64,000 bases of DNA, taken from the NCBI RefSeq assembly GCF_026627255.1, contig NZ_JAPNLM010000004.1, positions 352,748-416,747 of the forward strand, written 5' to 3'. Below, in pieces: positions 53,638 through 62,483 of the stretch (its first letter is position 1; every line of letters starts with the position of its first letter). The translations under genes were made by a program, and so were the position numbers. The notes beneath the pieces were generated by a model that worked only from the letters and a program-made list of their open reading frames with translations, ran no database searches and was not told where the DNA came from. This DNA is from Streptomyces antarcticus. GTDB lineage: Bacteria > Actinomycetota > Actinomycetes > Streptomycetales > Streptomycetaceae.

Positions 53638-53919
53638 ATGACGCCGCCTGCCGAACAGGACACGGGCCGCACCCAGGCTGCCCCGGCCGCGCCCTCGTGG
53701 CGCATCACCAGTGGCTCGCCCGAACCCGAGGAAGTGGCCGCGGTCGCGGTGGCCCTGTCGGCGGCCCTGGCCGCGCGGATCGCCGAGGCGCTGGACGAGG
53801 CACGGGAGGACGTGGCAACGGAGCGTGAAGCCGCCCGCTGGGCGCCTGCGACGGCCCGCCGCAAGGCGGCCACCTCCTGGACCGCCGGTACTCGCCCGGG
53901 CTGGTGCATCAGCCCCTGA
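53638..53919 (+). CDS. Acyl-CoA carboxylase epsilon subunit
   Basis: A 93-residue protein. The family core is seen as SWRITSGSPEPEEVAAVAVALSAALAAR, with the Glu-Pro-Glu-Glu motif, and the C-terminal Trp/Arg-rich AARWAPATARRKAATSW. These short subunits stabilise the acetyl/propionyl-CoA carboxylase alpha-beta complex in actinobacteria. ATG 53638 has GGAGG 5 bases upstream. The core subunits are not in the window. The following gene makes malonyl-CoA by another route. Confidence 0.8.
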   Translation: MTPPAEQDTGRTQAAPAAPSWRITSGSPEPEEVAAVAVALSAALAARIAEALDEAREDVATEREAARWAPATARRKAATSWTAGTRPGWCISP

Positions 53920-54020
53920 TCCGCCGCCCCGGCCGGGGCCCGTCCCGGCGGAACGGCGTGGGCCCGGCGCGGCCCCGCTTCCGGCGTGGTCCCGCGCGTA
54001 CGCGGTCCCGCGCCGTCCGC

Positions 54021-54044
54021 TGATCCGCTGATCCGCTGATCCGC
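54021..54044. repeat. Three tandem TGATCCGC units
   Basis: An 8-bp unit repeated three times head to tail, about 90 bp before the malonyl-CoA synthetase gene. Confidence 0.85.
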
Positions 54045-54132
54045 GGTGAGCTGTGCGTGTGCGGGGCGGCCGCATCGTCCCCGTAGGCTGTGGCCGCAGA
54101 CTTTTCGCTGTCTCGTCAGGGGAGTTGCCGCC

Positions 54133-55491
54133 ATGCTGACCGCCCTCACCGGTGTCTACGGGGATCGCGCGGACGCCGTCACCGTGGCCGGCCGTTCGGC
54201 CTCGTACGAGCAACTGCTGGGCGCGGCCCAAGGGGTGGCCGCCGACGTGGCAGGGGCCCGGGCCGTGGCGGTGAGCGCGACACCGTCGCTGGAGACGGTC
54301 GCCGCCGTCGTGGGCGCACTGCTGGCGGGGGTGCCCGTCGTACCGCTCGCGCCCGACGCCGGACCGGCCGAGCGCGAGCACATCCTGCGGGACTCCGGTG
54401 CGGTGATGGTCGGGGCGGACTTCGCCCGGCGCGGCACCGAGGGGCCACAGAAGACCTCCGTACCCGTGTCCGGGGAGCCGGCACTGATCCTGTACACCTC
54501 GGGGACGACCGGCCCGCCCAAGGGCGTCGTGCTGAGCGGCGCGGCGATCGCCGCGGACCTGGACGCGCTGGCCGACGCCTGGCAGTGGAGCGCCGAGGAC
54601 ACCTTGGTGCACGGTCTGCCGCTCTTCCACGTACACGGGCTGGTCCTGGGGGTGCTCGGTGCCCTGCGCACGGGCAGCCGCCTGGTGCACACGGGCCGTC
54701 CCACCCCTGAGGCGTACGCGCGTGCGGGCGGCAGCCTGTACTTCGGCGTGCCCACCGTCTGGTCGCGCATCGCCGCCGAGCCGGACGCGGCTGCCGCACT
54801 GACCGGAGCGCGGCTGCTGGTCTCGGGCAGCGCCGCCCTCCCCGCCCCCGTGTTCCGCGGCCTGGAGGCCCTCACCGGGCACCGGCCGGTGGAGCGGTAC
54901 GGGATGACCGAGACGCTGATCACCGTCAGCGGCCGCGCGGGCGGCGAGGTACGGCCCGGCACGGTCGGCACCCCGCTCCCGGGGATCCGTACCCGCATCG
55001 CGGCCGAGGCGGGAGCGGAGATCGGGGAACTCCAGCTGACCGGCCCCACCCTGTTCTCGGGCTACCTGGGCCGCCCCGACGCGACGGCCGCCGCCTACAC
55101 CGAGGACGGCTGGTTCCGCACGGGTGACATCGCGGCCGTCGACGAGGCGGACGGCGTCCACCGGATCGTGGGCCGGGCCTCCGTCGACATGATCAAGTCG
55201 GGTGGGTACCGGATCGGCGCGGGAGAGGTGGAGAACGCGCTGCTGGACCACCCCCGGGTGAGCGAGGCCGCCGTGGTCGGCGCCCCGGACCCCGACCTGG
55301 GCCAGCGGATCGTGGCCTTCGTCGTCGCCGAAGGGGTCACGGGCGCCGAGCTCACCGACTTCGTCGCGGCGCACCTGTCGGTACACAAACGGCCGCGCGA
55401 GGTCCGGTTCATCACCGCCGTGCCGCGCAACGCCATGGGCAAGCCGCAGAAGAAGCGGCTGCTGACGGACGAGTTCGAGGAGCGGACATGA
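54133..55491 (+). CDS. matB: Malonyl-CoA synthetase (MatB-type acyl-CoA ligase)
   Basis: A 452-residue ANL-family adenylating enzyme that makes malonyl-CoA from malonate, ATP and CoA. Motifs are LYTSGTTGPPKG (A3), FHVHGLVLGVLG, the A5 motif RYGMTETL, GWFRTGDIA (A7), and the C-terminal VGRASVDMIKSGGYRIGAGEVEN with the final catalytic Lys in AMGKPQKK. The FHVHGLVLG and RYGMTETL regions closely fit S. coelicolor MatB. ATG 54133 has GGGGAG upstream. It overlaps the thioesterase by 4 bp (ATGA). Confidence 0.88.
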   Translation: MLTALTGVYGDRADAVTVAGRSASYEQLLGAAQGVAADVAGARAVAVSATPSLETVAAVVGALLAGVPVVPLAPDAGPAEREHILRDSGAVMVGADFARRGTEGPQKTSVPVSGEPALILYTSGTTGPPKGVVLSGAAIAADLDALADAWQWSAEDTLVHGLPLFHVHGLVLGVLGALRTGSRLVHTGRPTPEAYARAGGSLYFGVPTVWSRIAAEPDAAAALTGARLLVSGSAALPAPVFRGLEALTGHRPVERYGMTETLITVSGRAGGEVRPGTVGTPLPGIRTRIAAEAGAEIGELQLTGPTLFSGYLGRPDATAAAYTEDGWFRTGDIAAVDEADGVHRIVGRASVDMIKSGGYRIGAGEVENALLDHPRVSEAAVVGAPDPDLGQRIVAFVVAEGVTGAELTDFVAAHLSVHKRPREVRFITAVPRNAMGKPQKKRLLTDEFEERT

Positions 55492-56345
55492 CCACCGCGC
55501 ACACCACCGCCGAGGGCGCCGGCCGCCCGGGGCCGGGGCCCGACCCGTGGCTCCGCCGGTTCCACCCCGCACCGCCGGGGCCCGCGCCCCGGCTGGTGCT
55601 CTTGCCGCACGCGGGGGGCAACGCCTCGTACTACTTCCCCTTCTCGCAGGCGCTGTCCGCGTACGCCGAGGTGCTGACGGTCCAGTACCCGGGCCGCCAG
55701 GACCGGCTCGCCGAACCGGCCCCGGGGAGCATCGGGGCCATGGTGGACGGGGTGCACCAGGCGCTCCGGCCGTGGCTGGACGGCCCGCTGGTGCTCTTCG
55801 GGCACAGCATGGGCGCGCTGGTGGCGTTCGAGCTGGCCCGCCGGCTGGAGGCGGAGGCGGGGGCCGGATCCCGGGCCGGGTCCGGATCCCAGGCCGGGTC
55901 CGGATCCCGGACCGGGGCCGGATCCCTGCGCGGGCTGATCGTCTCCGGGCGGCGCTCCCCGCTGCTGCGGCGGGCCGAGGACGCCTGTCCACCGGATGAC
56001 GACGCCCTCCTCGCGCAACTCGGCTCGCTGGCGGGCACCGACCCCCGGCTCCTGGCGGACGACGGGTTCAAGGAGCTGATCCTGCCGGCCCTGCGCGGGG
56101 ACTACCGGGCAGTCGACGAGTACCGCTGCGCACCGGGGCCGGCCCTGCGCGTTCCGGTGAGCGTGCTGTGCGGCGAGCAGGACCCGCGGGTGAGCGTGCC
56201 CGAGGCGATGGCCTGGCGGGAGCTGGCGGCGGGGGCGTTCACGTTCCGCGGATTCCCGGGCGGGCACTTTTACCTGGCCGAGCGCCAGGACGCGGTGGTC
56301 CGGGCCGTGCGCGAGGACCTGGCCTCGTTCGGGGCCGCTGCTTAG
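55488..56345 (+). CDS. Type II thioesterase
   Basis: A 285-residue alpha/beta hydrolase of the RedJ/TEII family, which removes stalled or wrong acyl groups from carrier proteins in polyketide synthases. The start LVLLPHAGGNASYYF, nucleophile elbow FGHSMGALVAFELA (Ser about 107) and catalytic His in GGHFYLAER are present; the Asp is in EQDPRV. An insert of GSRAGSGSQAGSGSRTGAGS (about 125-145), encoded by an 18-bp tandem repeat, is absent in relatives. It is coupled to the ligase gene. No carrier protein is nearby. Confidence 0.88.
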   Translation: MTTAHTTAEGAGRPGPGPDPWLRRFHPAPPGPAPRLVLLPHAGGNASYYFPFSQALSAYAEVLTVQYPGRQDRLAEPAPGSIGAMVDGVHQALRPWLDGPLVLFGHSMGALVAFELARRLEAEAGAGSRAGSGSQAGSGSRTGAGSLRGLIVSGRRSPLLRRAEDACPPDDDALLAQLGSLAGTDPRLLADDGFKELILPALRGDYRAVDEYRCAPGPALRVPVSVLCGEQDPRVSVPEAMAWRELAAGAFTFRGFPGGHFYLAERQDAVVRAVREDLASFGAAA

Positions 56346-56384
56346 GGTCCTGTCCCCGCTTCCGCGGCTTCTTCCTTGGCTGTC

Positions 56385-56420
56385 GTGGCTTCCGTGGCTT
56401 CCGTGGCTTCCGTGGTTTCC
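56385..56420. repeat. Four tandem 9-bp GTGGCTTCC units in a 393-bp gap
   Basis: The unit is perfect three times and GTGGTTTCC in the fourth. It lies in the gene-free stretch 56346-56738. On the minus strand this stretch reads GAEETTEATEATEATTAKEEAAEAG before a stop, which could be the tail of a lost protein, but its upstream part shows no coding pattern. Confidence 0.8.
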
Positions 56421-56738
56421 TCGGCTCCGTCCGCCGGGGCCGCCGACTCCGCTCGGACCGGAGGGTGGGGCGCGGGTGGCCGGACGGCTCGGCGCGGTGG
56501 TGGCGCCGTCGCCCGGAGGTCCCGAGCGTATGGCCGCGCCGCCACGCTCGGAGGCCGACGGGGCCGGGCGTGCCCTGGCCGGGGCCCGTCTCCCGCAGCC
56601 GGGCGACGGGCCCCGGCCGCCCCGCTCGGCCGCAGGCCGCCACGTACCCCGGGGCCTGCGCGGCCGCCGTCCGCGAGACGTTCCACGCCGCAGAAACCGT
56701 GTGGGCAACCAGTCGGTGGTGTGGGTACGTTGACCCGC

Positions 56739-57668
56739 ATGGATCAAACGGTTGGCGACCCCAGAACCGATCACCGCGCCCTGCTGGCAGCCGGCCTCAC
56801 CGTCGTGCTGTGGGCTTCCGCGTTCGTCTCCATCCGTGCCGCCGCGGCCCACTACGACCCGGGAGCCCTCGCCCTGGGACGTCTGCTGACGGCCTCGCTC
56901 GCCCTCGCGCTCGTCCTCGCCGTCAAGCGGGTTCCCTTTCCGCCCCGGCAGGCGTGGCCCGGAATCCTCACCTCCGGCGTCCTCTGGTTCGGGCTCTACA
57001 TGGTGGCCCTCAACTGGGGCGAGCAGGAGGTCGACGCGGGAACCGCCGCCATGATCGTGAACATCGGCCCGATCGTGATCGCCCTGCTCGGCGGCTGGCT
57101 CCTGAAGGAGGGCTTCCCGCGCATGCTGCTGCTGGGCATGACGGTCTCCTTCGCTGGTGCGCTGGTAGTGGGTCTGTCGACCTCCCGGGGCGGCGCTTCG
57201 TCCCTGCTCGGCGTTCTGCTCTGTCTGGTCGCGGCCCTCACCTACGGCGCAGGCGTCGTCTCCCAGAAGCCGGCACTGAGGTACGCGAGCCCGCTCCAGG
57301 TGACCACCTACGGATGCTTCGTCGGCACCGTGGTCACCCTCCCCTTCGCCGGTCAGCTCCTCGCCCAGGTGCCCCAGGCCCCGCTGACGGCCACCCTCAA
57401 CATGATCTATCTGGGCCTCTTCCCCACCGCCCTGGCCTTCACCACCTGGACCTATGCCCTCTCCCGGACCACCGCCGGGAAGATGGGCGCTACCACCTAC
57501 GCCGTCCCCGCCGTCGTCGTCCTCATCGCCTGGATCGCCCTGGACGAGATCCCCGGCTGGCTGACCCTGCTCGGCGGAGCGATCTGCCTGGCAGGAGTCG
57601 CGGTCTCCCGCCGCCGCCCCGTCCGTCCCACCCCGGCCGGAGCGGGGAAGGCCCCCACCGCGACCTGA
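56739..57668 (+). CDS. EamA/DMT-family transporter
   Basis: A 309-residue integral membrane protein with ten helices in two EamA repeats (about 15-145 and 160-295). Marks are VVLWASAFVSIRAAA, ALALGRLLTASLALAL, NIGPIVIALLGGWLLKE in the first repeat and ALTYGAGVVSQK, VPAVVVLIAWIALDEIPG, GGAICLAGVAVSRR in the second. These proteins export amino acids, nucleosides or drugs; substrate unknown. ATG 56739 has no strong ribosome-binding site, so a leaderless transcript is possible. Confidence 0.9.
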   Translation: MDQTVGDPRTDHRALLAAGLTVVLWASAFVSIRAAAAHYDPGALALGRLLTASLALALVLAVKRVPFPPRQAWPGILTSGVLWFGLYMVALNWGEQEVDAGTAAMIVNIGPIVIALLGGWLLKEGFPRMLLLGMTVSFAGALVVGLSTSRGGASSLLGVLLCLVAALTYGAGVVSQKPALRYASPLQVTTYGCFVGTVVTLPFAGQLLAQVPQAPLTATLNMIYLGLFPTALAFTTWTYALSRTTAGKMGATTYAVPAVVVLIAWIALDEIPGWLTLLGGAICLAGVAVSRRRPVRPTPAGAGKAPTAT

Positions 57669-57799
57669 CACCCGCCGCACACACGTAGACGGGGGAGGCA
57701 CCGGACCGGTACGGACAGGCCCTGGACGGGGACCCGCTCGGATGATGCGAAGATTCGAGGGGGACGGCAGCGAGCCGGCCCGGCGAAAGGTGTCTCCAC

Positions 57800-57961
57800 A
57801 TGGCCGCAGGATTCTCGGAATGGAAAGTCAATCGGCAGTACGAGGAGAACGACCGCGTCGTCCACCTCGGCCAGCAGTACCGCTGTCTGGCGACACACAA
57901 GTCCAACTCCGCGAGCAACCCGAAGACGACCGTCAAACTGTGGCGCAAGTACACGGGCTGA
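57800..57961 (+). CDS. Orphan carbohydrate-binding module (CBM5/12-like), 53 residues
   Basis: A tiny protein, MAAGFSEWKVNRQYEEND..., whose 53 residues fit a single CBM5/12 (chitin-binding type 3) fold. The pattern is SEWKVNRQYEENDRVVHLGQQY, then YRCLATHKSNSASNPKT and a final LWRKYTG: aromatic residues at W8, Y14, Y28, H33 and W49. No signal peptide and no enzyme domain are attached. ATG 57800 has AAAGG upstream. It is real if expressed; alternatively it is the detached module of a lost chitinase. The stretch 57962-58269 after it shows nothing but two CACCGTGTTCCGCA copies. Confidence 0.6.
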   Translation: MAAGFSEWKVNRQYEENDRVVHLGQQYRCLATHKSNSASNPKTTVKLWRKYTG

Positions 57962-58269
57962 GACAGCCGCCGCACACCGTGTTCCGCACACCGTGTTCCG
58001 CACGCTGCGCGCCGCAGTCCGCGTTCCGCCGTCCCGGATCCGGTACCCGCCGGGCGCGCCCCCGGCAACGTACGTTCGTCTGCCCACCCTGTCTCCCGCT
58101 CCCTTCCGGCTGTGCGCGCCGCCGGGAGACAACGGCGCGGTGTCGCCGGGGTCCAGGTGCACGGCTCGGCCGGACGGGCTGCGAACGTACGCCGGGCGCC
58201 GTGTTCGCGTCGTCCGGTGGGCGCACGTACGGCGCCGCGTCGCGTTCCTCGGGGCCGAACCGGTGGAGC

Positions 58270-59900
58270 GGCCGGGAACCTGGGCGGCCCCTTCGGGATC
58301 GGGTACCGTCACGGCGGGCAAGGCGAGCCGTTCCCGTTCGAGAACGGAGTGGTTTCGCGAGCGCACCACCGTGGCGGCCGGGTTCGCGCCGGCACAGTTC
58401 ACCGCGCGCAGGTGTCCGGTCCCCACTCGGGGCTGCAGAATGCGGCCACGGCCGCCCACAACGTGGCCGACATCGACAGGACACCGACATCGGCACCGGC
58501 AAGATCGCCAAGGTTCTCGCCGCCGCGCCGAACGACAACCAGACTTCGCCCTGCGCACCTGCAACAGCCTGTCCGACACCCTGGCGGGCTGCACCGCGGG
58601 CCGGACGTGCGACGAACTGTTCCGGCTGGCGCGACGCCCCGGACAACCCGTGCGCCGCGGAACACCTTCCAGGCCGCCGCGGACATCGCCCGCGCCCCGG
58701 GCCGCGACGTCCGGGCACTGTTCGCGCTGGCCTCCGCCGCACCGCACCGCACCGCACTATCGCCCGCGCTCGCCGCGGCGCCCGACGCATGGACCATCGC
58801 ACTGCGCCACATCGGCAACGGCCACGATGCTGGACGGCCCGGGCAGCATCGCGTTCGACGCGGCGGGCAACGCCTGGATCCCGAACAATCACGTCTACAA
58901 CCCCGGTCCGGCGGAGCCCGGCCCGCCTGCGGATCGAGCCTCCTCTCTCAAATGACCCCCACCGGCCAGAGCGCCCCCGGGGCGCCCTACCGGGCGAAGG
59001 GCTATAGGGAGCGGCTTCGGGGCGTCGCACAGGATCCCGGCGGGAGCATCCGGGTCGCCAACTTCGGCTTCAAGGGCAGGGGGTGCGGGCTGGACCCCAG
59101 GGAGTCGTACGGGACCGCGAAGGCACCATCTGGGTGGCCAACTGCGGCGGCCGCAGAGTGACGCGCATCCCGCACGGGCGCCCCGAGCAGGCCAGGAACA
59201 TCGCGCCCGCAGGAGACTGGCTGGTCAAGCCGTTCGACATCGCCATCGACACCCCGGGCCAGGCCCGGGTCACCGGGAACGGCAGCGACAATGTGGTGCA
59301 GATGCCTCCGCAGGGCCAACCCCTGCGCACGGTCACGGCTGGCGGCACCAGGCGCCCGATGGGCATCGCCTCCGACAGCCTGGGCAACGTATGGATGTCC
59401 AACGGCGGCGCGGTGGTGGCCGCGTGCGGGGGACCACCTCCGCGATGCTCGCCGAGACGGTGGTGCAGGCCGTCACCCAGTACATCGACGCCTCGGTCAC
59501 GATGATCCGCTCCGACGGCACCACCCCTCGTCATGCCGTTCGTCAACGGCGGACTCGTCCTGCCGTGGGGCATCGCGGTGGACGGCAGCGACACGATCTG
59601 GGTGGCGAACTTCGGAGGCCAGCGCCTGAGCCACCTCTGTGGCGCCCGGCTCTCCGCCTGCCCGCCCGGCCTGCGGACCGGAGACCCCATTTCACCGGCG
59701 GAAACCGGCTACACCAGCGACAGTCTGGAGCGCTACACGGGAGTCCAGGTCGACCCCTCGGGCAACGTCTGGCTGACCAACAACTGCGAGACCACAGCAC
59801 AACAGACCATCATGGGCGCCACGAGATGGTGGTGTTCATCGGGCTCACCACCCCCCGTCCGCACCCCGCTCATCGGCCCGCCGCGCCGCCCCTCACGTAG
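58270..59900 (+). pseudogene. NHL-repeat secreted protein, heavily frameshifted
   Basis: Homologous fragments appear in order but in three frames. They are: GTGKIAKVLAAAPND (about 58480); a Cys/Leu-rich LAACTAG-like stretch; FQAAADIARAPGRDVRALF (about 58660); AWTIALRHIGNGHD; GNAWIPNNHVYNPGP; and IRVANFGFKGRGCGLDP (about 59045). Then come an intact run DREGTIWVANCGGRRVTRI to VTGNGSDNVVQM, GNVWMSNGGAVV, and finally WGIAVDGSDTIWVANFGGQRL and VDPSGNVWLTNNC. The IWVAN and GNVW motifs are NHL/SMP-30 blade cores. At least four frame changes and one short deletion (between 59090 and 59100) are needed to join them. Confidence 0.8.
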
Positions 59901-60138
59901 GACACCGGCCGCCGGGGTGGCGCTGCCGACGACGTCAGACCCGCCCCGGCGGCTGAGGCGCGCGGCCTCCGCCCACCCACTCCTTCGAGGACCGGCTCAG
60001 CATTCAATGACACCATGCGACTTAAAAGCCGTTGTCTTACCTGATGTGATCGTTGAGTTTCTGCTGTTCAGCATGGTTTCGGTCGGGTGAGGGAGGCTCT
60101 CGACGTTCTGTTTCCGCTTGATCGTCGAGGGGTGTGCG

Positions 60139-60330
60139 GTGGCGTCGATGCTGGGGTTGCTGGAGGCGCGGGAAACGGCTGCCCGCGAGCGGGTGGAGGA
60201 CCTGCGGGAGGAGGCGTCCCGTATGACCGCGGCGTTGGAGGCAGCCGAGATCGAGCTGGACCAGCGAGTGATCGCGCGCGAAGAGCTCGTCGACGCCCTG
60301 GCCGCATCTGCTGAAGAGACCACGTCGTGA
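60139..60330 (+). CDS. Small coiled-coil protein linked to IS5-type elements
   Basis: A 63-residue helical protein with heptad-like pattern VASMLGLLEARETAARERVEDL, then EEASRMTAALEAAEIELDQRVIAREELVDALA. GTG 60139 has GAGGGG upstream. Proteins of this kind are often seen with the winged-helix gene that follows and near an IS5-type transposase in Streptomyces (recalled, not checked). Role unknown; a DNA-binding partner function is only a guess. Confidence 0.55.
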   Translation: MASMLGLLEARETAARERVEDLREEASRMTAALEAAEIELDQRVIAREELVDALAASAEETTS

Positions 60331-60362
60331 CGGAGGCCGAAGGCTAACAAGCGCCTGCTCCT

Positions 60363-60674
60363 GTGTCGGTGTCCGCGTCGGTACCAGGAGCGGTCGTGCC
60401 GCCCTGGCGGGAAGGGGTGTCGGTGTCGGTGCTTTCGCTGGCCAACCAGCGGATTTTGGACGTGCTTCAGGACCGGCCGGTCCACGAGCCGGTGCGGGCC
60501 AAGGACATCGCGACGGCACTGGGCATCGACAACGCGCTTGCGGCGAAGGTCGAAGGTGTGCGGTCGAAAGCCAAGCGCCTGGCCGAGCGCGGGTGGTTGC
60601 TCCAGGAGGCCTCGGGGGCGTTCAGTGCCGGCCGTCGGCTCGTGGCCGGGCCAGCCGGCGGCTCATCCGCGTGA
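60363..60674 (+). CDS. Winged-helix protein linked to IS5-type elements
   Basis: A 103-residue protein with a wHTH pattern: NQRILDVLQDRPVHEPVRAKDIATALGIDNALAAKVEGVRSKAKRLAERGWLLQEASG. The recognition region is VEGVRSKAKRLAERGW. The N-terminal GAVVPPWREG is typical of its family. GTG 60363 is uncertain because a TAA lies just upstream in frame (60341 area). Its 3' end overlaps the end of the IS5-type transposase on the opposite strand (60622-60674). Confidence 0.55.
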   Translation: MSVSASVPGAVVPPWREGVSVSVLSLANQRILDVLQDRPVHEPVRAKDIATALGIDNALAAKVEGVRSKAKRLAERGWLLQEASGAFSAGRRLVAGPAGGSSA

Positions 60675-61494
60675 TCATCGAGAACAGGATCATCGCCTCA
60701 CTGGTCACGGTCAGCGTTTCGTAGTCCCGGCACAAACGGCGCGAATACATCAGCCAGTTCAGGGTTCGCTCGACCACCTAGCGTCTCGGCAGCACCACGA
60801 ACCCCTCCATGTCGTCGGTGCGCTTGACGACTTCGAGAGCGAAGGCGAGTTTCTGACGGCACCAGTCGACGAGTCCGCCGGTGTAGCCGCCGTCGGCACA
60901 GACCAGGCAGGTGTCCCGGTGCAGCCGACGCAGCCGCAGAAACAGGGGCCCGGCTGCTGCGCGGTCGCCCACGTTCGCGGCGGTCGCCGCGACGACCAGG
61001 AGCAGGCCGAGGCAGTCTGTGATGATGTGCCGCTTGCGGCCGCTGATCTGCTTGCCGCCGTCGTAGCCGCGTGAGTCGGCGGGCACCGTCGCGGCGGCCT
61101 TCACCGACTGCGCGTCGATGATCCCGGCCGTCGGTTCCGCCTCGTGTCCCTCGCGCTCGCGGACCCGCCCGCGCAGCCGGTCGTGGAACTCGGTGATCAG
61201 TCCGTGCTGCCGCCAGCGGCGGAAGAAGGCGTAGACGCGGTCCCAGCCGGGGAAGTCCACGGGCATCGCCCGCCAGGAGATCCCGCCCGCGACCAGGTAG
61301 CGGATCGCATCCAGCATCTGCCGGTGGCAATACGCTTAGGGCTGCTCGCCGCGGCCCTCCAGCAAGGCCGGGGTGGGCAACAATGGCCGCACCGCCGACC
61401 AGTCCGTGTCCGTCATTTCCGAGGGATACCGGCGCACCCGGTCCGGGTGATCAGCCGGGTTCCCGTGCACGTGTGCGAGGCAATCGCACGACAC
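60622..61494 (-). pseudogene. IS5-family transposase with two nonsense codons
   Basis: One frame of 291 codons from about GTG 61494. It reads RVRRYPSEMTDTDWSAVRPLLP (N-terminal DUF4096-type), GISWRAMPVDFPGWDRVYAFFRRW, GIIDAQSVKAAATVP, DGGKQISGRKRHIITDCLG, ADGGYTGGLVDW and ERTLNWLMYSRRLCRDYE, all IS5-type DDE marks (DAQSVK, ADGGY, E in VVERT). Two in-frame stops break it: TAA at 61336-61338, where relatives have Gly-Gln-Pro-Glu-Gly, and TAG at 60778-60780 replacing the Trp of RWVVERT. No frameshift is needed. It cannot transpose by itself. Confidence 0.88.
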
Positions 61495-61643
61495 GCCAGG
61501 CGAGTTGAAGTCCACGGGCGCGAGAGCGTACACATGGGACAACGGGGTTTCCTTGGGCCGCTCGGTGAGGTTCGCACCCCGAGCTACCAAGAGGCCCCGC
61601 CTTCATGTCCGCACCACCGCAAGACCACCCGACCAGGAACCTT

Positions 61644-61688
61644 GTTCGACCTGCACGTTCCATGATCGGTACGACACCGGCTTCTTAC
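61644..61688. repeat. 45-bp direct repeat, copy 1
   Basis: 36 of 45 bases match the copy at 62300-62344; the core CCATGATCGGTA...CGGCTTCTTAC is conserved. This copy contains the stop codon of the acetyltransferase (minus strand). The two copies flank the acetyltransferase gene. Confidence 0.7.
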
Positions 61689-62188
61689 GCCGCGGGGTGC
61701 TCCGGCAGGGCGAGCCAGTCCGACCATGAGATCTCTCGGCCGAGGAAGCGCGGCTGCTCGAACGGCCAGTCGGCGGCGATCCACTGCGGCACCAGCTCGT
61801 CGAGGGCCTGCTCGACCTTGCTGTCCACCAGCTCGTCCACCACCCACCAGGAGATCTCGCCGTCCGCGCCGGCCCTCTCCGGTGGGTCGATGTAGACGCA
61901 GCCGAGCAGAGCTGTCTCCGTCGCGTCGAACAGCGCGTAGTTGAACGACTGGTGTGCGGCGATCTCCTTCTCGTGCCGCAACAGGTCGGCCTGGTCGGCC
62001 TCGTAGGTCATGGTGGCCGCGGGCCAGCCCCAGGCTAGGCCGTAGATGGTCCACAGCCGCTCGCGCGAACCCATCACAGCCGGATAGTCGAGCGGGGTGT
62101 CCGTCTCCCGGATCGGCCGCAGGTGATGACCACTGCCCGGCAGCGGTACCAGGACGGGATGGACGAAGTTATCGGGGAGCCAGCTCAT
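61685..62188 (-). CDS. GNAT family acetyltransferase
   Basis: A 167-residue protein. It has HHLRPIRETDTPLDYPAVMGSRERLW, then GLAWGWPAATMTYEADQADLLRHEKEIAAHQSFNYALFD, ALLGCVYIDPPERAGADGEISWWVVDELV. The acetyl-CoA loop is weakly marked (SKVEQALDELVP), as in the streptomycete group with this GWPxATMTYE motif. ATG 62188; the longer in-frame extension has no homology. Substrate unknown. Flanked by the 45-bp direct repeats, as if moved as a unit. Confidence 0.8.
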   Translation of the reverse strand: MSWLPDNFVHPVLVPLPGSGHHLRPIRETDTPLDYPAVMGSRERLWTIYGLAWGWPAATMTYEADQADLLRHEKEIAAHQSFNYALFDATETALLGCVYIDPPERAGADGEISWWVVDELVDSKVEQALDELVPQWIAADWPFEQPRFLGREISWSDWLALPEHPAA

Positions 62189-62299
62189 AGCGCCCGACCG
62201 TAGCAGCGCGCGGCCGTCCGCTCCCTGGATTTTCCCCGTATACCGCCAGGCCCTGCTCTCATGCCGGGCAGTGCCCGCGATCACCCGATCGAGACTCCA

Positions 62300-62344
62300 G
62301 TTCGATCGACAGACTCCATGATCGGTATGGCAACGGCTTCTTAC
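62300..62344. repeat. 45-bp direct repeat, copy 2
   Basis: Partner of 61644-61688 in the same orientation. It lies 111 bp upstream of the acetyltransferase start. GATCGCTGAC follows it without counterpart at copy 1. Confidence 0.7.
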
Positions 62345-62483
62345 AAGATCGCTGACACGCCCTCCGTCCTGTGCTGCTGAGGCTTCCGTGGGGTGTGGTG
62401 AAGGCGAGTGTGGGGGGTGGAGGGATGCCAGGCTGTCCGCGGGGTATAGGCGTGAAACGTGGCGGACGGCACGGAGGTTGAAG

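Noticed and set aside
53218..55992. Minus-strand open frames of over 900 codons opposite the carboxylase/ligase/thioesterase genes
   Set aside because: They are the antisense frame of strongly GC3-biased genes and contain only Gly/Arg/Ala-rich sequence.
56342..56740. Minus-strand 132-codon frame ending in Glu/Ala/Thr repeats
   Set aside because: The repeat tail comes from the 9-bp DNA repeat and the upstream part has no coding pattern; kept only as a repeat note.
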